From positions 16,446,307 to 16,510,306 of the forward strand of contig NC_079515.1 in assembly GCF_000801105.2 (NCBI RefSeq): a stretch of 64,000 bases of DNA, written 5' to 3'. The notes below the pieces were generated by a model, which worked only from the letters and a program-made list of their open reading frames with translations, was not told where the DNA came from and did not search any database. Shown one piece after another: positions 35,053-46,044 of the stretch (positions are counted from its first letter, which is position 1; each line of letters starts with the position of its first letter). This DNA is from Raphanus sativus. Its lineage: Eukaryota > Streptophyta > Magnoliopsida > Brassicales > Brassicaceae. The translations under genes were made by a program, and so were the position numbers.

Positions 35053-35766
35053 GAGAAATTCTTAGGTTCACCCTAGAGTGAACCTTTAGGTTCACCCAAC
35101 CAATATGATTTCATTATTTCATATTTAGTATCTTTAAAAAAGGAAATAGAATATTGTCAAGTTATATTCTATTTTTAAACTAAAAAATAGAAATAAATAA
35201 AAAATAATACTAATTGCAAACAAAAACACTTTTAAAAAAATTATTTTTAATACCGTCAGCCAAACACTAAACCCTAAACTCGAAATCCTAAACCCTAAAT
35301 TCTTGGATAAATCCTAAACCCTTGGTAAATCCCAATCACTTGGATAAATTCTAAAGCTTTAGGGTTTAGGATTTATCCACGGGTTTAGAGTTTACCCAAA
35401 GGTTTAGGGTTTAGTATTTAGGGTTTAATATTTAGGATTTAGGGTTTAGTGTTTTGCTGATTGTGTTAAAAATATATATTTTTTTTAAATCCAAAGATTT
35501 AGGATTTATCCAAGGGTTTAGAATTTACCAAGGATTTAGAGTTTATTATTCAGGGTTTAGGATTTAGTGTTTTGGTGACAATATTTTAAATATAAAACTT
35601 TTTTGCGACTACTATTATTTTCTATTTATTTTTTTATTTTAAAAACATAATAAAACTTGACAATATTTTGTTTCTGTTTTAAAAAAATAATAAATATGAA
35701 ATAGTGAAATCTTATTGGCTGGACGATCCTAAAGGTTCACTCTAGGGGTGAACCCAAGTATTTCTC
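35053..35766. mobile_element. Non-autonomous Mutator-like element (MULE), 9-bp TSD
   Basis: AAACTATAT flanks both sides (35044-35052 and 35767-35775), and 9 bp is the Mutator TSD length. The ends are long inverted repeats of about 80 bp, left GAGAAATTCTTAGGTTCACC and right (reverse complement) GAGAAATACTTGGGTTCACC. The interior holds telomere-like aaccctaaa words on the left half and ttagggttt on the right half, so almost the whole 714-bp element can fold back. No coding. Confidence 0.9.
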
Positions 35767-35775
35767 AAACTATAT

Positions 35776-36060
35776 ATACTACGCTAATTAGATCGTAACC
35801 GTATATCTCTACATTCTAATCTACACAAGTTAGTACTTATCCTCATAATTAATATAATGGCTAAATAAAATAGAAACTGTATAAACATATATCCGGTAAG
35901 CCCATGGTCCATAGTATGCGCTGCATGTATCCTCTTTTTATACCAGAAAAAAAGAAGAGAATCTAGTATCTGTTACCCTATAACCTAGAATGATCACCCG
36001 GACATGGGTATTAAATTTTGTATGTGGAGTTAAATTATGACATTCTTATCAATCCCTAGA
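35776..36060. other. Spacer between MULE and papain remnant
   Basis: Nothing recognised. Confidence 0.5.
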
Positions 36061-36520
36061 GACTGGTTATAATAAGTATTTTATTCCAGCAAGCTTACCA
36101 CATCCTTCTTGTCTTTTGGCAGGTGTTACATCTCCTTCCTTCCTTCCTCCAGTCTTTGCTCTCACCAACGAGGTTACTGACGTTCCAATTCCTAGGTGGC
36201 ATCGTTACGGATGGTGAAGTTACGCTAATATCATTGAGACCGGTGTGGGTGGCTAGAAACTCTTCATCGATCAAATCCGTGAACTCGTTGACACCAAGTT
36301 TGTAGCTTTGATTCCCCTTGTTATTGAAGTTCTCAATGTATTCCAAGTTTTTCTTGAATACTTTAAGTCTCATCTGTTTCTCTAATCCATCGCTATAAAT
36401 TTGAGAGAATTGGATCATCCATTGTTGGTGGTAATCAGTAGTGGTTTTTTCCTAAAAAGTGACACGGGATGTGGGTTGAGAGATCCTAAGATCCATGAAA
36501 ACAAGATCCATGAAAAGTAT
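36061..36520 (-). pseudogene. Papain-family cysteine protease, 5' remnant
   Basis: Papain-like plant proteases are made as secreted proenzymes with an inhibitory I29 propeptide. The minus strand shows a hydrophobic leader (near 36520-36480), then an in-frame TAG within the segment before YHQQWMIQFSQIYSD. A good I29 prodomain follows (EKQMRLKVFKKNLEYIENFN, YKLGVNEFTDLIDEEFL). The mature N-terminus (SKDWRKEG) changes frame, and where papains have the QGxCGxCWAFS active-site motif the other frame reads RQEGCGKLAG, so the catalytic cysteine region is lost. Nothing of the rest is visible below 36061. It resembles At1g29080/At1g29090 as I recall them, which fits the local gene order. Confidence 0.8.
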
Positions 36521-37063
36521 AGTTAGAACCAAGAACACATAGGCTACTACCACCTTTTTTTTGGTATTGATAGATAGGATAAGTAAGAATATATGAAAAT
36601 TTCAAGTTTACACAAAAAGTATGAAAGCGTTTGGTAAGATGTTTGGCTTTGACTGGTTGTGGTTTTAGAGGAAACAAATGAACTGAATAGTTGAAGATTT
36701 TACTGGTTTCACACCAGTCCAGTGTAAATATAATTGTACTGCCTAAGAGAGACAAAAAAATTGTATTATACCAAAATATGATGAGTAGGAAACAAAAAAA
36801 AAACAATGGGAAACGACATCACTTTTGCATTGTTGGTTGACTGATTGTATACAAAAAAGGTGCAAGATTCAAAATTTTATGGTAATGTGGTAATTTTTTC
36901 TTTCAAATTGGCAAAAGTTTTAAAAGTGAGAATAGCAGTGGGTTGTTAATTTACTTTAGTAACGTTTGAAATATTATAGACAAACTTATATTTTATATCG
37001 TTAAAATATACAGTATATTTCTTATTGACCGAATTAGGTTTGTCTATGATATATGGTTTTTAG
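36521..37063. other. Upstream flank of papain remnant, no gene seen
   Basis: AT-rich. Could include the old promoter of the papain gene; no motif strong enough to call. Confidence 0.45.
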
Positions 37064-38240
37064 ACATCTTGTATATATGTTTTCTAGTTAGTTTTCAAAT
37101 CTTTATCGAGTCTTCCCGGTTCTTTTTGAGTCATTTCAAGTTTGAAGTTGCACTGGATGATGGAAGATTGACCTGTTGGAGCAAAAGAGGCATAAAAGAG
37201 TGCAATTTGATGATTTTCACGCGGAGCAGTCTTGATGGTTATTCCCGATCGAGCGAAACACTTAAGTGCATGTTCCAGCAGCAAATATTTTTATGGAAAC
37301 TACAACTTATTTCGGGATTTGACCTAATCGTCCCATTTTTCTCTTTGGCCACCAACAACATCCATATATCTTGTTTTTCCTATTTTTCTATAATATTCTA
37401 CGATATCTTACAGAGAGAAACAGACTAGAGAGCTTTTCATATTGGGATTTTGCTACTTTGTAAAAGGAGACGGCTCCATCTATCTCACCTAGAGAAGATC
37501 ATTCTGAACCCTCTTTATTTTCTATTATCTGCATGCAGTATTATTCAATATTGGTGTTTCTATTTTCTTGTATCATGTCTGAGTAATCAGCTTAGTTAGC
37601 CTAGGGTGTTAGATCGTGAGCTAAATATAGATAAGTATCAATCGATTGTCTTGATTCGTAACTGCTCTTATTGCTTGCATTAAACTGGCCGCTTAATGTA
37701 TGAACTTAGGTTTAATTTATTCATTAACCGTGTAATAGGTTTCTAGACATGTTATGAATGAGCATTGCATCCCTAATCAGCAAAAGTAGATATTAGGGTG
37801 TTTTGTGAACTGATCGGATCTGCTCTTAATGTTCATCATCAACTCTCATACCAAACGATAGCTTAGTCTTTGAGGCTGATCGATGAAAGGTGAAACACCA
37901 CGACAGCGGGTTGATCTAGCATTGTGTTCCGAGTTCTAGAATGCTTCATTAATCGAACTTGAATAATTGTTTGGCTCATGATTGTAAGTGTCCGTTGAAA
38001 TCACCCTAGGTTAACTTCTAATTATCTGAAAACTTAAAACCAATATGTTATTTTCTTTTTACGCTACCTTATTCTTAAAAACACCATATTATTTTAACTT
38101 AATTTTGATCCCATAGATATAAAGTCTAAACTGATCCTCTAGAATTGAATCTCAAATACTACATCTACACTGTTATTTTACAGTAGTAAAATACTTAATT
38201 TTAGTGTATCAAGTTTTGGCACCATTGCGGCGGAGAACAA
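37064..38240 (+). mobile_element. Athila-type gypsy LTR end and primer-binding site, relic
   Basis: About 1.1 kb of non-coding sequence ends ttagtgtatca, followed by agttttggcaccattgcgg (38212-38230). Athila elements have very long LTRs followed by a tttggcgccgttgcc type primer site, and this is one or two substitutions away. The left border is my guess. A compatible gag start lies at 45.25 kb, beyond several later insertions. Confidence 0.55.
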
Positions 38241-38732
38241 CTTCTTACCATTTTGGTTATCCCTTTATTATTAATAGAGGGACATTTACATGGGTGTCAT
38301 GCTGGCGTGGCAACACCACGATCACTCTCAGCATACATATTGAACTATCCATTATTTACTAGAGGAATTACATCCAATGCCATTCCCATATATAATTATC
38401 GTTGGTCTTTTTCTTTTGAACATTATCTTATATTAGAATTTAAATAGAGGAGTATTCTCCTTTCATAAGATGGTGTTCGTACAATTCAAAGCCCAAAAAA
38501 TTACTTCCATCACAGCCATATGTATTCCGTTTCACCTACACACTTTAGCATGGCGGCCATATTATATATTATAGATATTTATTCTAAAATAATCAAATAG
38601 ACAAACGTACTTAGAAAGAACGATGACTTCACAATGTTTTTTGTCAAATTTGGCCGAACTAAATTCATCGTTCATTTGTTCTTTGTCATATTAACATAAA
38701 TTTTTAACTAGATAACTTTTGTTCATACGAAT
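38241..38732. other. Leader-like or intergenic sequence after the Athila primer site
   Basis: No frame or repeat border recognised; possibly internal leader of the Athila relic. Confidence 0.35.
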
Positions 38733-39343
38733 CAGGCCGGTCCTAGCCATAAGGGTGGTAAAGCTTTTGCTTTAGGCCACATTTATGTTTAACGTTTTTA
38801 GGGCCACAAATTTTTAAATCTATAATGATCATAAGTGTTCGTTTTATATCTCTTCGGTATAAGATGTAATATTTAGTTATTTTCCTTTTTCTCATACATT
38901 CTTAGTGTTTTTTTCTATAAAATAATTCTAATCTATATGTATGAGTTTTTAACTTACAACCATGTATATTTCATTTTAACTATCAATTATTATTGTCATC
39001 TAAGTTATCATAGTTAAAGACAGTCGTATTTTATATTTCAAACACATATAGTAATGCATTTTTCTTATATTTTATGATTTTTTTGGTTCTTTATATATTT
39101 GTAAATAAATTAATAAAAACCCAGATTAAAATTTACAGCAAACACTACGAAACTATTAGATTTGTTTGTTTTAAAAGATAACAGAAATTTGGATTCAATA
39201 CAATACACTTTCATATATAAAAAAAAATTATATTCATGTTAAAAAATATAGTAATGATAAAAAAAATTCAAAATTTCTGAAAAAATATTAAAGGCTACAT
39301 TTTTATGTTGCTTTAAGCCACCAGATATTCCGGGCCTGCACTG
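38733..39343. mobile_element. Non-autonomous hAT element, 611 bp, 8-bp TSD
   Basis: ATACGAAT is duplicated at 38725-38732 and 39344-39351, the hAT TSD length. The element begins CAGGCCGGTCCTAG and ends CGGGCCTGCACTG; both ends are then followed by a ctttaggccac / ctttaagccac phrase in opposite orientation. AT-rich interior, no transposase. Confidence 0.85.
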
Positions 39344-39849
39344 ATACGAATGTATCTTGCCTAATAGAGTTCATATATCTATATTATTAAAGTTGTAGTA
39401 CAAAATAGAGATGTTTGGATATAAGGATAGGATTCTTAATGATATTTGTTTGGAAACAGGTATAATTAGAGTTATCTTATTAAACTGTCAAATATAGGGC
39501 TTTAATCAATCATTCAAAATCTCGTGGCCCATTTAACTTCTAAACCATTTGTTTTAACTAACCTTGATTTTCTTTAAAAACTTGCTTCCCACGTCATTTG
39601 TTTCTGCGCACAAGATCTCTCTAACTTGACCGTGATTCTTCCCAATCGTCTTAATTAGTTACCTAAAATATAGACAACAATATAACAAAAAAAAAGATTT
39701 TACAATCCAAAATTCATTCAAAATATATGACTATCACAAGAATATCTCGGCAAGCAATCATCTCTAAATAACCTAGATTACTCGCCTCCCTATATAATCT
39801 ATACTTATCTGCGCATCAGAAACATAAAAAAATAGACTATTATAAGACT

Positions 39850-40240
39850 ACCGGTAAGGTTGAAGTGAAAGTTCTTCATTCGTGGACAAAACTCAAACTA
39901 TTCTGGAGAAGACACTTTCAAGTTCATACTCGAAGATAAGATGGTATGTCTTTCATTTTAAACTATTAGTTTTCTACAACTTTATGTTATTTGTTTGACT
40001 AAACTAATGTATGACTATTTGTTATTGTAGGGATCCGAGATACATTATACCTGTAATAGGGTCTTCCTTGATCGTGTTAATGAATTGCAGGTTGGTCAAT
40101 GGAGGTTCTTCCAGAACTTCTCTGTTTACACAGATACCGTGATGGATAGACCAACCAGCCATAAATTCAAGATCTCCATCACAGGGAATTCCATTGTGAC
40201 CAGTTCCTGTCTCAGTACCTGCGAGGTATCAAGTTTCTTA
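39850..40240 (+). pseudogene. Replication protein A large-subunit-like OB-fold fragment
   Basis: RPA-type OB folds bind single-stranded DNA, and plant Helitrons often carry such genes. The text KVEVKVLHSWTK is followed, after a one-frame slip, by SGEDTFKFILEDKM. A GTATGT...TAG intron (about 39940-40030) comes next, then GSEIHYTCNRVFLDRVNELQ and VGQWRFFQNFSVYTD, then RPTSHKFKISITGNS. The weR(F/W).iknF and RpT.H.yki phrases are typical of the first DNA-binding domain. It is broken by the frameshift and ends after one domain. Confidence 0.7.
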
Positions 40241-40707
40241 TTTTATAATTTCTCTAATGAAAACATGTTATTTATAAGTGTGGTTCAGAAGATGGTCGTT
40301 TTAGTTTGACAGATTAGTGTTTTTCTTTAAGTGTTATACTTTGTATTTTTCTTGAAGTAATATACTTTAGAACGACTTTGTTATTTATAACACATTCATT
40401 CGCAAGAACCCAAATATGCATCATTATTCAATCAATACTAAAGCCATATAGTACTATCTAAGGAAATGGTTCAATCCTATTACTAAATCTACATCCTATT
40501 ACATTGCTTTCATCTGAGTTAAGATCATAGTTACTAACCGTGAGTTGTTGTTTCTTGCACTAGCTTGCTCAACGTGGGAGAGACACTTCTTTCTTCACAG
40601 CTTCAAATCGTTCCTTCACCAACATGTTTTCATTATAAACAAAAAAATTCTGCAACTTTGATAGATAAGTAAATACACATATTAAAAACCACCTCTACTT
40701 ACTTTTT

Positions 40708-41171
40708 TCAACTTAGCTGAGCTCTGATCACAAAAATACTTTCTTCCTGCTCCATTGCCTTGCCAAAGAGACGATACTCTGTAAAAGCAAGCCGATGACA
40801 CTCCTTTGATAGAACTTCCCGAGCTATCAACTCCACTACAGCTACACAAACTGCTTCTATGTTTGCAGGAATTCTACAGAAGCTGTTATGCCAATTCCAA
40901 TTAATATACACACAAAGAAACTAAATAAACAATTAACAAAAATCAGAAACACCTTTCCTCCTAGCAATTACAGATTTTTCAAGGCGCGCCAAGAGCTGAA
41001 TTTGCAAACACATAAATGAAATTTGACAAGAAACATCATCACCAAATGAATATACAGTTACCAAATTCTCTAATTAATTGAATAATTAACAAAAAAAATA
41101 CTTACCAGGTAGACTCCGACTATCTCAAAGCCACTGGCCTTTTCTCTGTTCTTATTCTCCTCCGAAGACAT
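40708..41171 (-). pseudogene. Captured gene fragment of unknown family inside the Helitron
   Basis: A first exon of 22 codons (ATG 41171, MSSEENKNREKASGFEIVGV) ends in a good donor (CTG|GTAAGT). Further exonic text follows (LQIQLLARLEKSVIARRKG, about 41010-40960). A final frame to 40708 reads IPANIEAVCVAVVELIAREV, then LSKECHRLAFTEYRLFGKAM and stops. Amino-acid composition is that of a genuine protein. The family is not recognised and no function is proposed. Intron borders between the last two parts are uncertain. Confidence 0.45.
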
Positions 41172-42639
41172 GATTTTTTATAAACAGATCTTCTATAGTA
41201 AGTTTCTTAGCTTGACCCGTCCTCCCATTCTAATTGATTTAGATCGCCAACTATTTATGTCTAAGAAATCAAACAAACCTAGAGAACATCAAAAACAGAA
41301 GCTTTATAGAAATAAAACAAATCCAAAAGATTCTCAAAAACATAAGCTATAAATATCCTTTTCCACTTACAATCAGAAGAACATGTCGTTTTGATCTAAG
41401 CTTTGTTTTGATCGAAAAACTCATGTCTGTTGTGTTTCGACGGTGACAAAGAAACCGTTGGTTTCTTCCTGGAAAAAAAATTAACAGATACCTAATGGGT
41501 TTGTTTTGATACAAAAGCTTTTTAGGCCCAAATCACATTAAAAACATCCCAGTCCAAATAACAATGTTAATTTCCTTTTCATTGAGATTTTTTATTAATA
41601 TATCGTTTATAAAAATGATTTTAGGGAATATAATACATATGGTTAAAAATACTTTTCTTCTTTGTTTCTGTAAAAACATTAATTTCATCTGGAAGATATA
41701 GACTTTGTTTACATAAAATCGTTAAAACTTATATCATATAAGTATTTACTAAACTATTAACATTTCAATATATATGATATATAAATTTTAATGTAACATT
41801 TTGTAAAAAAGACATTTTTGAATGGAAAACAAATAAAACTTAAAAAAAACTTAATAATAAAAACGCGATTATATTCTTTAACAAAATCGTGACGCATCTA
41901 AAATATATAATATTCACATGGAAAACAAAAATCAATATATACAAAAACCGATTGATCATATGCAAATAAGAGAAACAACATTAAGTACAGTAGAAAGGCC
42001 AATTTCTAAACAAATTTTAAATATAGTTTTTATATTTCAATTTTTTCAAAATATAGATATATATATATATATATGTGTATTTAATTATATGATAATGCGT
42101 AAAAGTACTATAAAAATATGATGAGACATATATGATATATAATATTGACATAAAAAACATTTAAAAAATAATAGTGACATGTAAAACATAAAAATATGAT
42201 AATAAATGCTGAACAAAAAAAATAGTGATAATAAATAAACTTATGTCTTTAAGATATTTGTAGTGCGAAAAATATCTGAAATACCCAAATATATCTAATA
42301 TACACAAACATTTGAGATACTTTGGATACCCAATCGAATGTTGGTAAGATCTGAATACAAACAGAAACCTGGAGGTCCAAAAAGTACTTATTAGATACTT
42401 TGCTTTGAGTTTGGATCCGAACCAAGTACAAATGCATCGTCAGTCAGTATATATCTTTTTAGTTAGATTTTATTACGAAAAAGCGCGGGTCAAAATCTAG
42501 TTTTTTTTAAGTTTGAACCGCAAACCTAATTGGTAGAATTTGAACCACTTTCTTTGAATTTGCAAAACAATTGTAGGCCGGTTTATGCAATTAATATAAA
42601 AATGTATCTAGCCTAATAATTTACCTAAGTATGTGATCC

Positions 42640-42877
42640 GTTTAATACGAACAATGTGGCCTTTTTAATTTAGGTAAGTGTATATATATTCTTCACTAAA
42701 TTAATTAGTTATAACCACAATATCCCTTATACATGGTAAACATTTTTGTTGATTCCGCAAGTCAATGCTAATATAGAAAATATATGATCTATTTATGGTA
42801 AATAGAGAATATTATAGGACGAGTTCTAAGTGATTGGCAAGTTAATTTATTCCATTAATTGCCTTAGATTGTATGCC
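42640..42877. repeat. First copy of a tandem duplication (intact target copy)
   Basis: About 240 bp here (from tttaatacgaacaatgtggc to the ttccattaattgcctta phrase) recur next door, at about 42886-42960 plus 44553-44715. The second copy is split by the Helitron at 42961-44552. Confidence 0.85.
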
Positions 42878-42960
42878 AGTTAAATACGAACGATGTGGTC
42901 TTTTTATTTTATGTAAGTGTATATATATTATTCACTAGATTGTTTATTTATAAACTATAA

Positions 42961-44552
42961 TCTATACTATTAAAGTAAAATACCTAATAGTTTTTTGCCA
43001 CTGATTTTTCAAAATATTTACAATGGCATGCCATTTCTTTTAATTTTAATTTCCATATTATTTATTTAAATTGAACAAGAGAATATTCTCTAGCAATACT
43101 AAACGATGTGCTATGCTTTACCTTTCCCTTAATAAATCAACGACTGATAGTCCCTAACTAACGGTGTATACTCATCACAATACAAACAAAATTAACATAT
43201 CTCTTCATTATCTATACGTAACAAGTTCAAGTTATTGCTTTGCTTTGTTTTTCCCTTCTCCCATGATGAGGTGTGCGAGACCCTTTACTCCTCTCAAGCA
43301 TGGACCCCATTAAAGGACGACAAGGAAGCTGATAAGACAGTGAGTTTGCACTGCTATCTCAGACCAGTGGGTTTCACAGTGTTGTTGAAGGTGGTTTTCT
43401 TGGGCTGTGTTCCCTGACGATCAGTCGTTAGTTTCGCCGAAGTAACTTGTGGAGACCGGGAAAAAACTTGAGAAAACCGGTGGAAACAGCGGGATGGTGA
43501 TTTTGGGGATCTCGGCGGCAGTATATTGGCGACGTCTTGCTCCTCGGGTTAGTTAGGGTTTTATTTTTTTAACTAAAAAAAACCATATAATTAAAATTTA
43601 TTTAAAATAATCCATAAAATTAAGATTTTATCAAAAATAATCCATAAAATTAAGATTTTATCAAAAAGAATCCATAAAATTATATTTTAAGCATATATTT
43701 TAGGTTATGACTTTTTTCAAATTGCAATAAGATACTCTTATATTTATAATTGCAGTAAGTTAAATCATGTCACTTAAAATAATATGAATAAAACAATTTT
43801 GGTTACCATATAAATATTAAAATTTTATAACAACTGTAAAAAATATTAAAGTATTTTTCGCTTTTAATGACAAAGTAGAAACGAGGAAGATATTAGTTAC
43901 CATTGTCGACTATTGACACAAATATTGTTACCAAAAATATTCAAATCCTTTTAATAAATCGATATATGGCTGTTTTGTTCATATATAATTTATTTCAGTT
44001 TAGTATCTTTCTATATAACATATTAGGAATATATAAATCTCACTTTCAAATCAAAATAAATAGTGTGGTTACAAAATTGTGGAGTGTCATTAAAATATTG
44101 CAAATAGATATATTTTAGATAAATTTACAGAAAATAAATAGATTATACTGGGGTATATTCTTTAATAAGTTTGAGAATTAGAAGTATATAATCAATATGT
44201 TTTTCATAATGATATGTGTGTTACCGTTTTAGGTTATCAAAGAAATATTACTTTCAATAATCAATATGGAAAATTGTATATACTGCAAAATGTTTGTAGG
44301 GTATATGACGAAAATATGACGTTCACTAATCAGGTATATCCTTTGAACTAGAAAGTAAATTCTGAAATTTAGTACATAAATAATTTTGATGAAACATGGG
44401 ATAACAAACTAATAAGAGATATCAAGATAAATTATTTTTAATTATAAACTTCAAACTAAAATATAAAATTCAGTCAATATTAGTAGTTTCTAAACTGAAA
44501 TAAATTAATCAAAAAGTAATCCCGCGCTTTTAAAGCGCGGGTTAAAATCTAG
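42961..44552 (+). mobile_element. Non-autonomous Helitron, 1.6 kb, with intact termini
   Basis: It starts TCTATACTATTAAAGTAAAA after A (42960) and ends with a perfect 10-bp stem hairpin with a one-base loop (44521-44541), followed by TTAAAATCTAG, before T (44553). The neighbouring tandem copy of the target shows the uninterrupted sequence ...acaa|tatccctta, confirming insertion between A and T without duplication. It carries a short GC-richer block (about 43230-43560), probably captured, that I could not identify. Confidence 0.92.
43235..43560 (+). other. Probable captured gene fragment inside the Helitron
   Basis: Base composition rises, and there is a 60-codon frame (to 43417) followed by a GC-rich stretch (ccgggaaaaaacttgagaaa; ggggatctcggcggcagtat). 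No domain was recognised and no function can be given. Confidence 0.3.
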
Positions 44553-44715
44553 TATCCCTTATATATGAAAACCTTTATGTTGATTTCGCAAGTCAATACT
44601 AAATTTATAGAGAATATTTAATCAATGACCAATCTATGGTAAACAGATAATATATTAAGGACGAGTTCTAAGTGATTGACAAGCTAAATTTATTCCATTT
44701 ATTGTCTTAGATTTC

Positions 44716-45232
44716 ACGTACGATCACAGTGATTTCTTCATTCGCTAAACCTGAGCAACATAACTCAAAAACAAAAAATGGCTGCCATGAATAATATCTC
44801 TGATTCGAGGTATTTCAAGTCAAGTTTTAGGTTATCGCCTTAAGTTATAAATCTTTGTTTTCTCATTTCTTTTTGTCTCCATATTTGTATATATAATTCA
44901 TCTTTTTTTTGTTTGAATAATAAAAACACTAATCAAGAAAGTACAAAGTAGCGAAACACATATTTTGTAAAATTTATAAATTTTGAACTTGGTTTAGTTT
45001 TAAGTTTGTTTTCAATAAATTTTACGATACACAAACCGATGGAAAATACAACTTACTATTTTGATTTATCAATATTACACGACATATTAAACATTTTTAT
45101 CAGTCATAATTGTGAAAAATATATAGAATTTGTTAAATGCATAATAATTTTTAAATAAACTCTAATACCGCGCAAGGCGCTGATCTTATCTTAGTTTATT
45201 TAGTATAAGATCTCTGACTTACTTTACCCTTT
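44716..45232. other. Spacer with possible degenerate Helitron end
   Basis: A short ATG frame (MAAMNNISDSR, 44777) is followed by a GT donor-like site and could be the first exon of an RPA-like gene of the kind Helitrons carry. Near 45168-45203 ccgcgcaaggcgctgatcttatcttagt resembles a decayed hairpin-plus-CTAGT terminus. No matching 5' end was found, so I do not call an element. Confidence 0.3.
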
Positions 45233-45253
45233 TTGTTGCAGCTAATGCTCCAG

Positions 45254-45520
45254 TGCATGACCAGTAGACATACTCGGAGAAACGCACAAGGAGAATTACG
45301 TACGCTTACCAACCATGAGCTAGCAAGGTTAGAAAGACAAAATAGTCAACAGCCAAGGCCGACCAACACCACTATTGGTGATCACGGCAATCAGGATGAT
45401 CTCGCTGCAGCAATGCAACAGCAAATGCAGAAATGCAGCAGACCATCCATGCTCAGCAAGCAGCTGCGCAACAAGCTGCTCTTCTCGCTGCGCAGCAACA
45501 TGAACAGCAAGCATAAGCAG
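45254..45520 (+). pseudogene. Athila/gypsy gag N-terminal fragment
   Basis: MTSRHTRRNAQGELRTLTNH then ELARLERQNSQQPRP and a Gln/Met/Ala-rich tract (DLAAAMQQQMQK, AQQAAA in the neighbouring frame) is the typical opening of crucifer Athila gag. A frame slip occurs near 45430, and the homology stops at about 45515. Together with the Athila primer site at 38.2 kb it may be one old element torn apart by later insertions. Confidence 0.6.
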
Positions 45521-45642
45521 TTAACCATTGTAATTTTTGGGTAACCATTGCAACCAGGGGTGTTAACCACTGCAACCTCTAACTTTATATATAAAGAGTT
45601 ATGGGGATTGGAAAATTCATAATAAAATCAAAAATTAATTGT

Positions 45643-45644
<2 letters not shown>

Positions 45645-45702
<58 letters not shown>
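45645..45702. repeat. (GA)n microsatellite
   Basis: About 29 GA units. Confidence 0.95.
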
Positions 45703-45707
<5 letters not shown>

Positions 45708-46044
45708 CCAATATCATCCAATAACTTTTTGAAGAAACACAGATAAGCACACTAGAGCTCTATTTGTTTCTCTTGGATATTAGCCTAGAACAAAAGTTAA
45801 TTAGACTTTAATTGTTTTGTCCTACAATGAGATTTCGTATAACTTAAGGTTTGGAATATGGTTAAAATACCCTTTAAGTATTGTGCACTATTCAGTCACT
45901 ATCCAAGTTCATAGTTCACACTTTTCGGATTACAAACCCAAATACCCAACAATATTAAAGAGTATTTTCTTTTGAATTATGGATGGTCTATTTTGAGGGA
46001 TCACTTCAAAATTTGGAAAGTTAGATAGTTTGAGGGAGTAGACT

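Larger units (their letters stand above)
39378..42500 (+). mobile_element. Helitron, 3.1 kb, carrying RPA-like and other gene fragments
   Basis: It starts TCTATATTATTAAAGTTGTA after host A (39377) and ends GCGCGGGTCAAAATCTAG before host T (42501). Only one arm of the usual terminal hairpin (GCGCGGG) is recognisable. Inside are a spliced RPA/OB-fold fragment (plus strand) and an unrelated two- or three-exon fragment (minus strand). No complete Rep/helicase was seen. Confidence 0.75.

Noticed and set aside
35226..35570. Interstitial telomere from chromosome fusion
   Set aside because: Words are degenerate, inverted, and enclosed in a MULE with a 9-bp TSD; a transposon interior explains them.
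45160..45205. Another Helitron 3' end
   Set aside because: The hairpin is imperfect, CTAG is interrupted (CTTAG), and no 5' partner was found.
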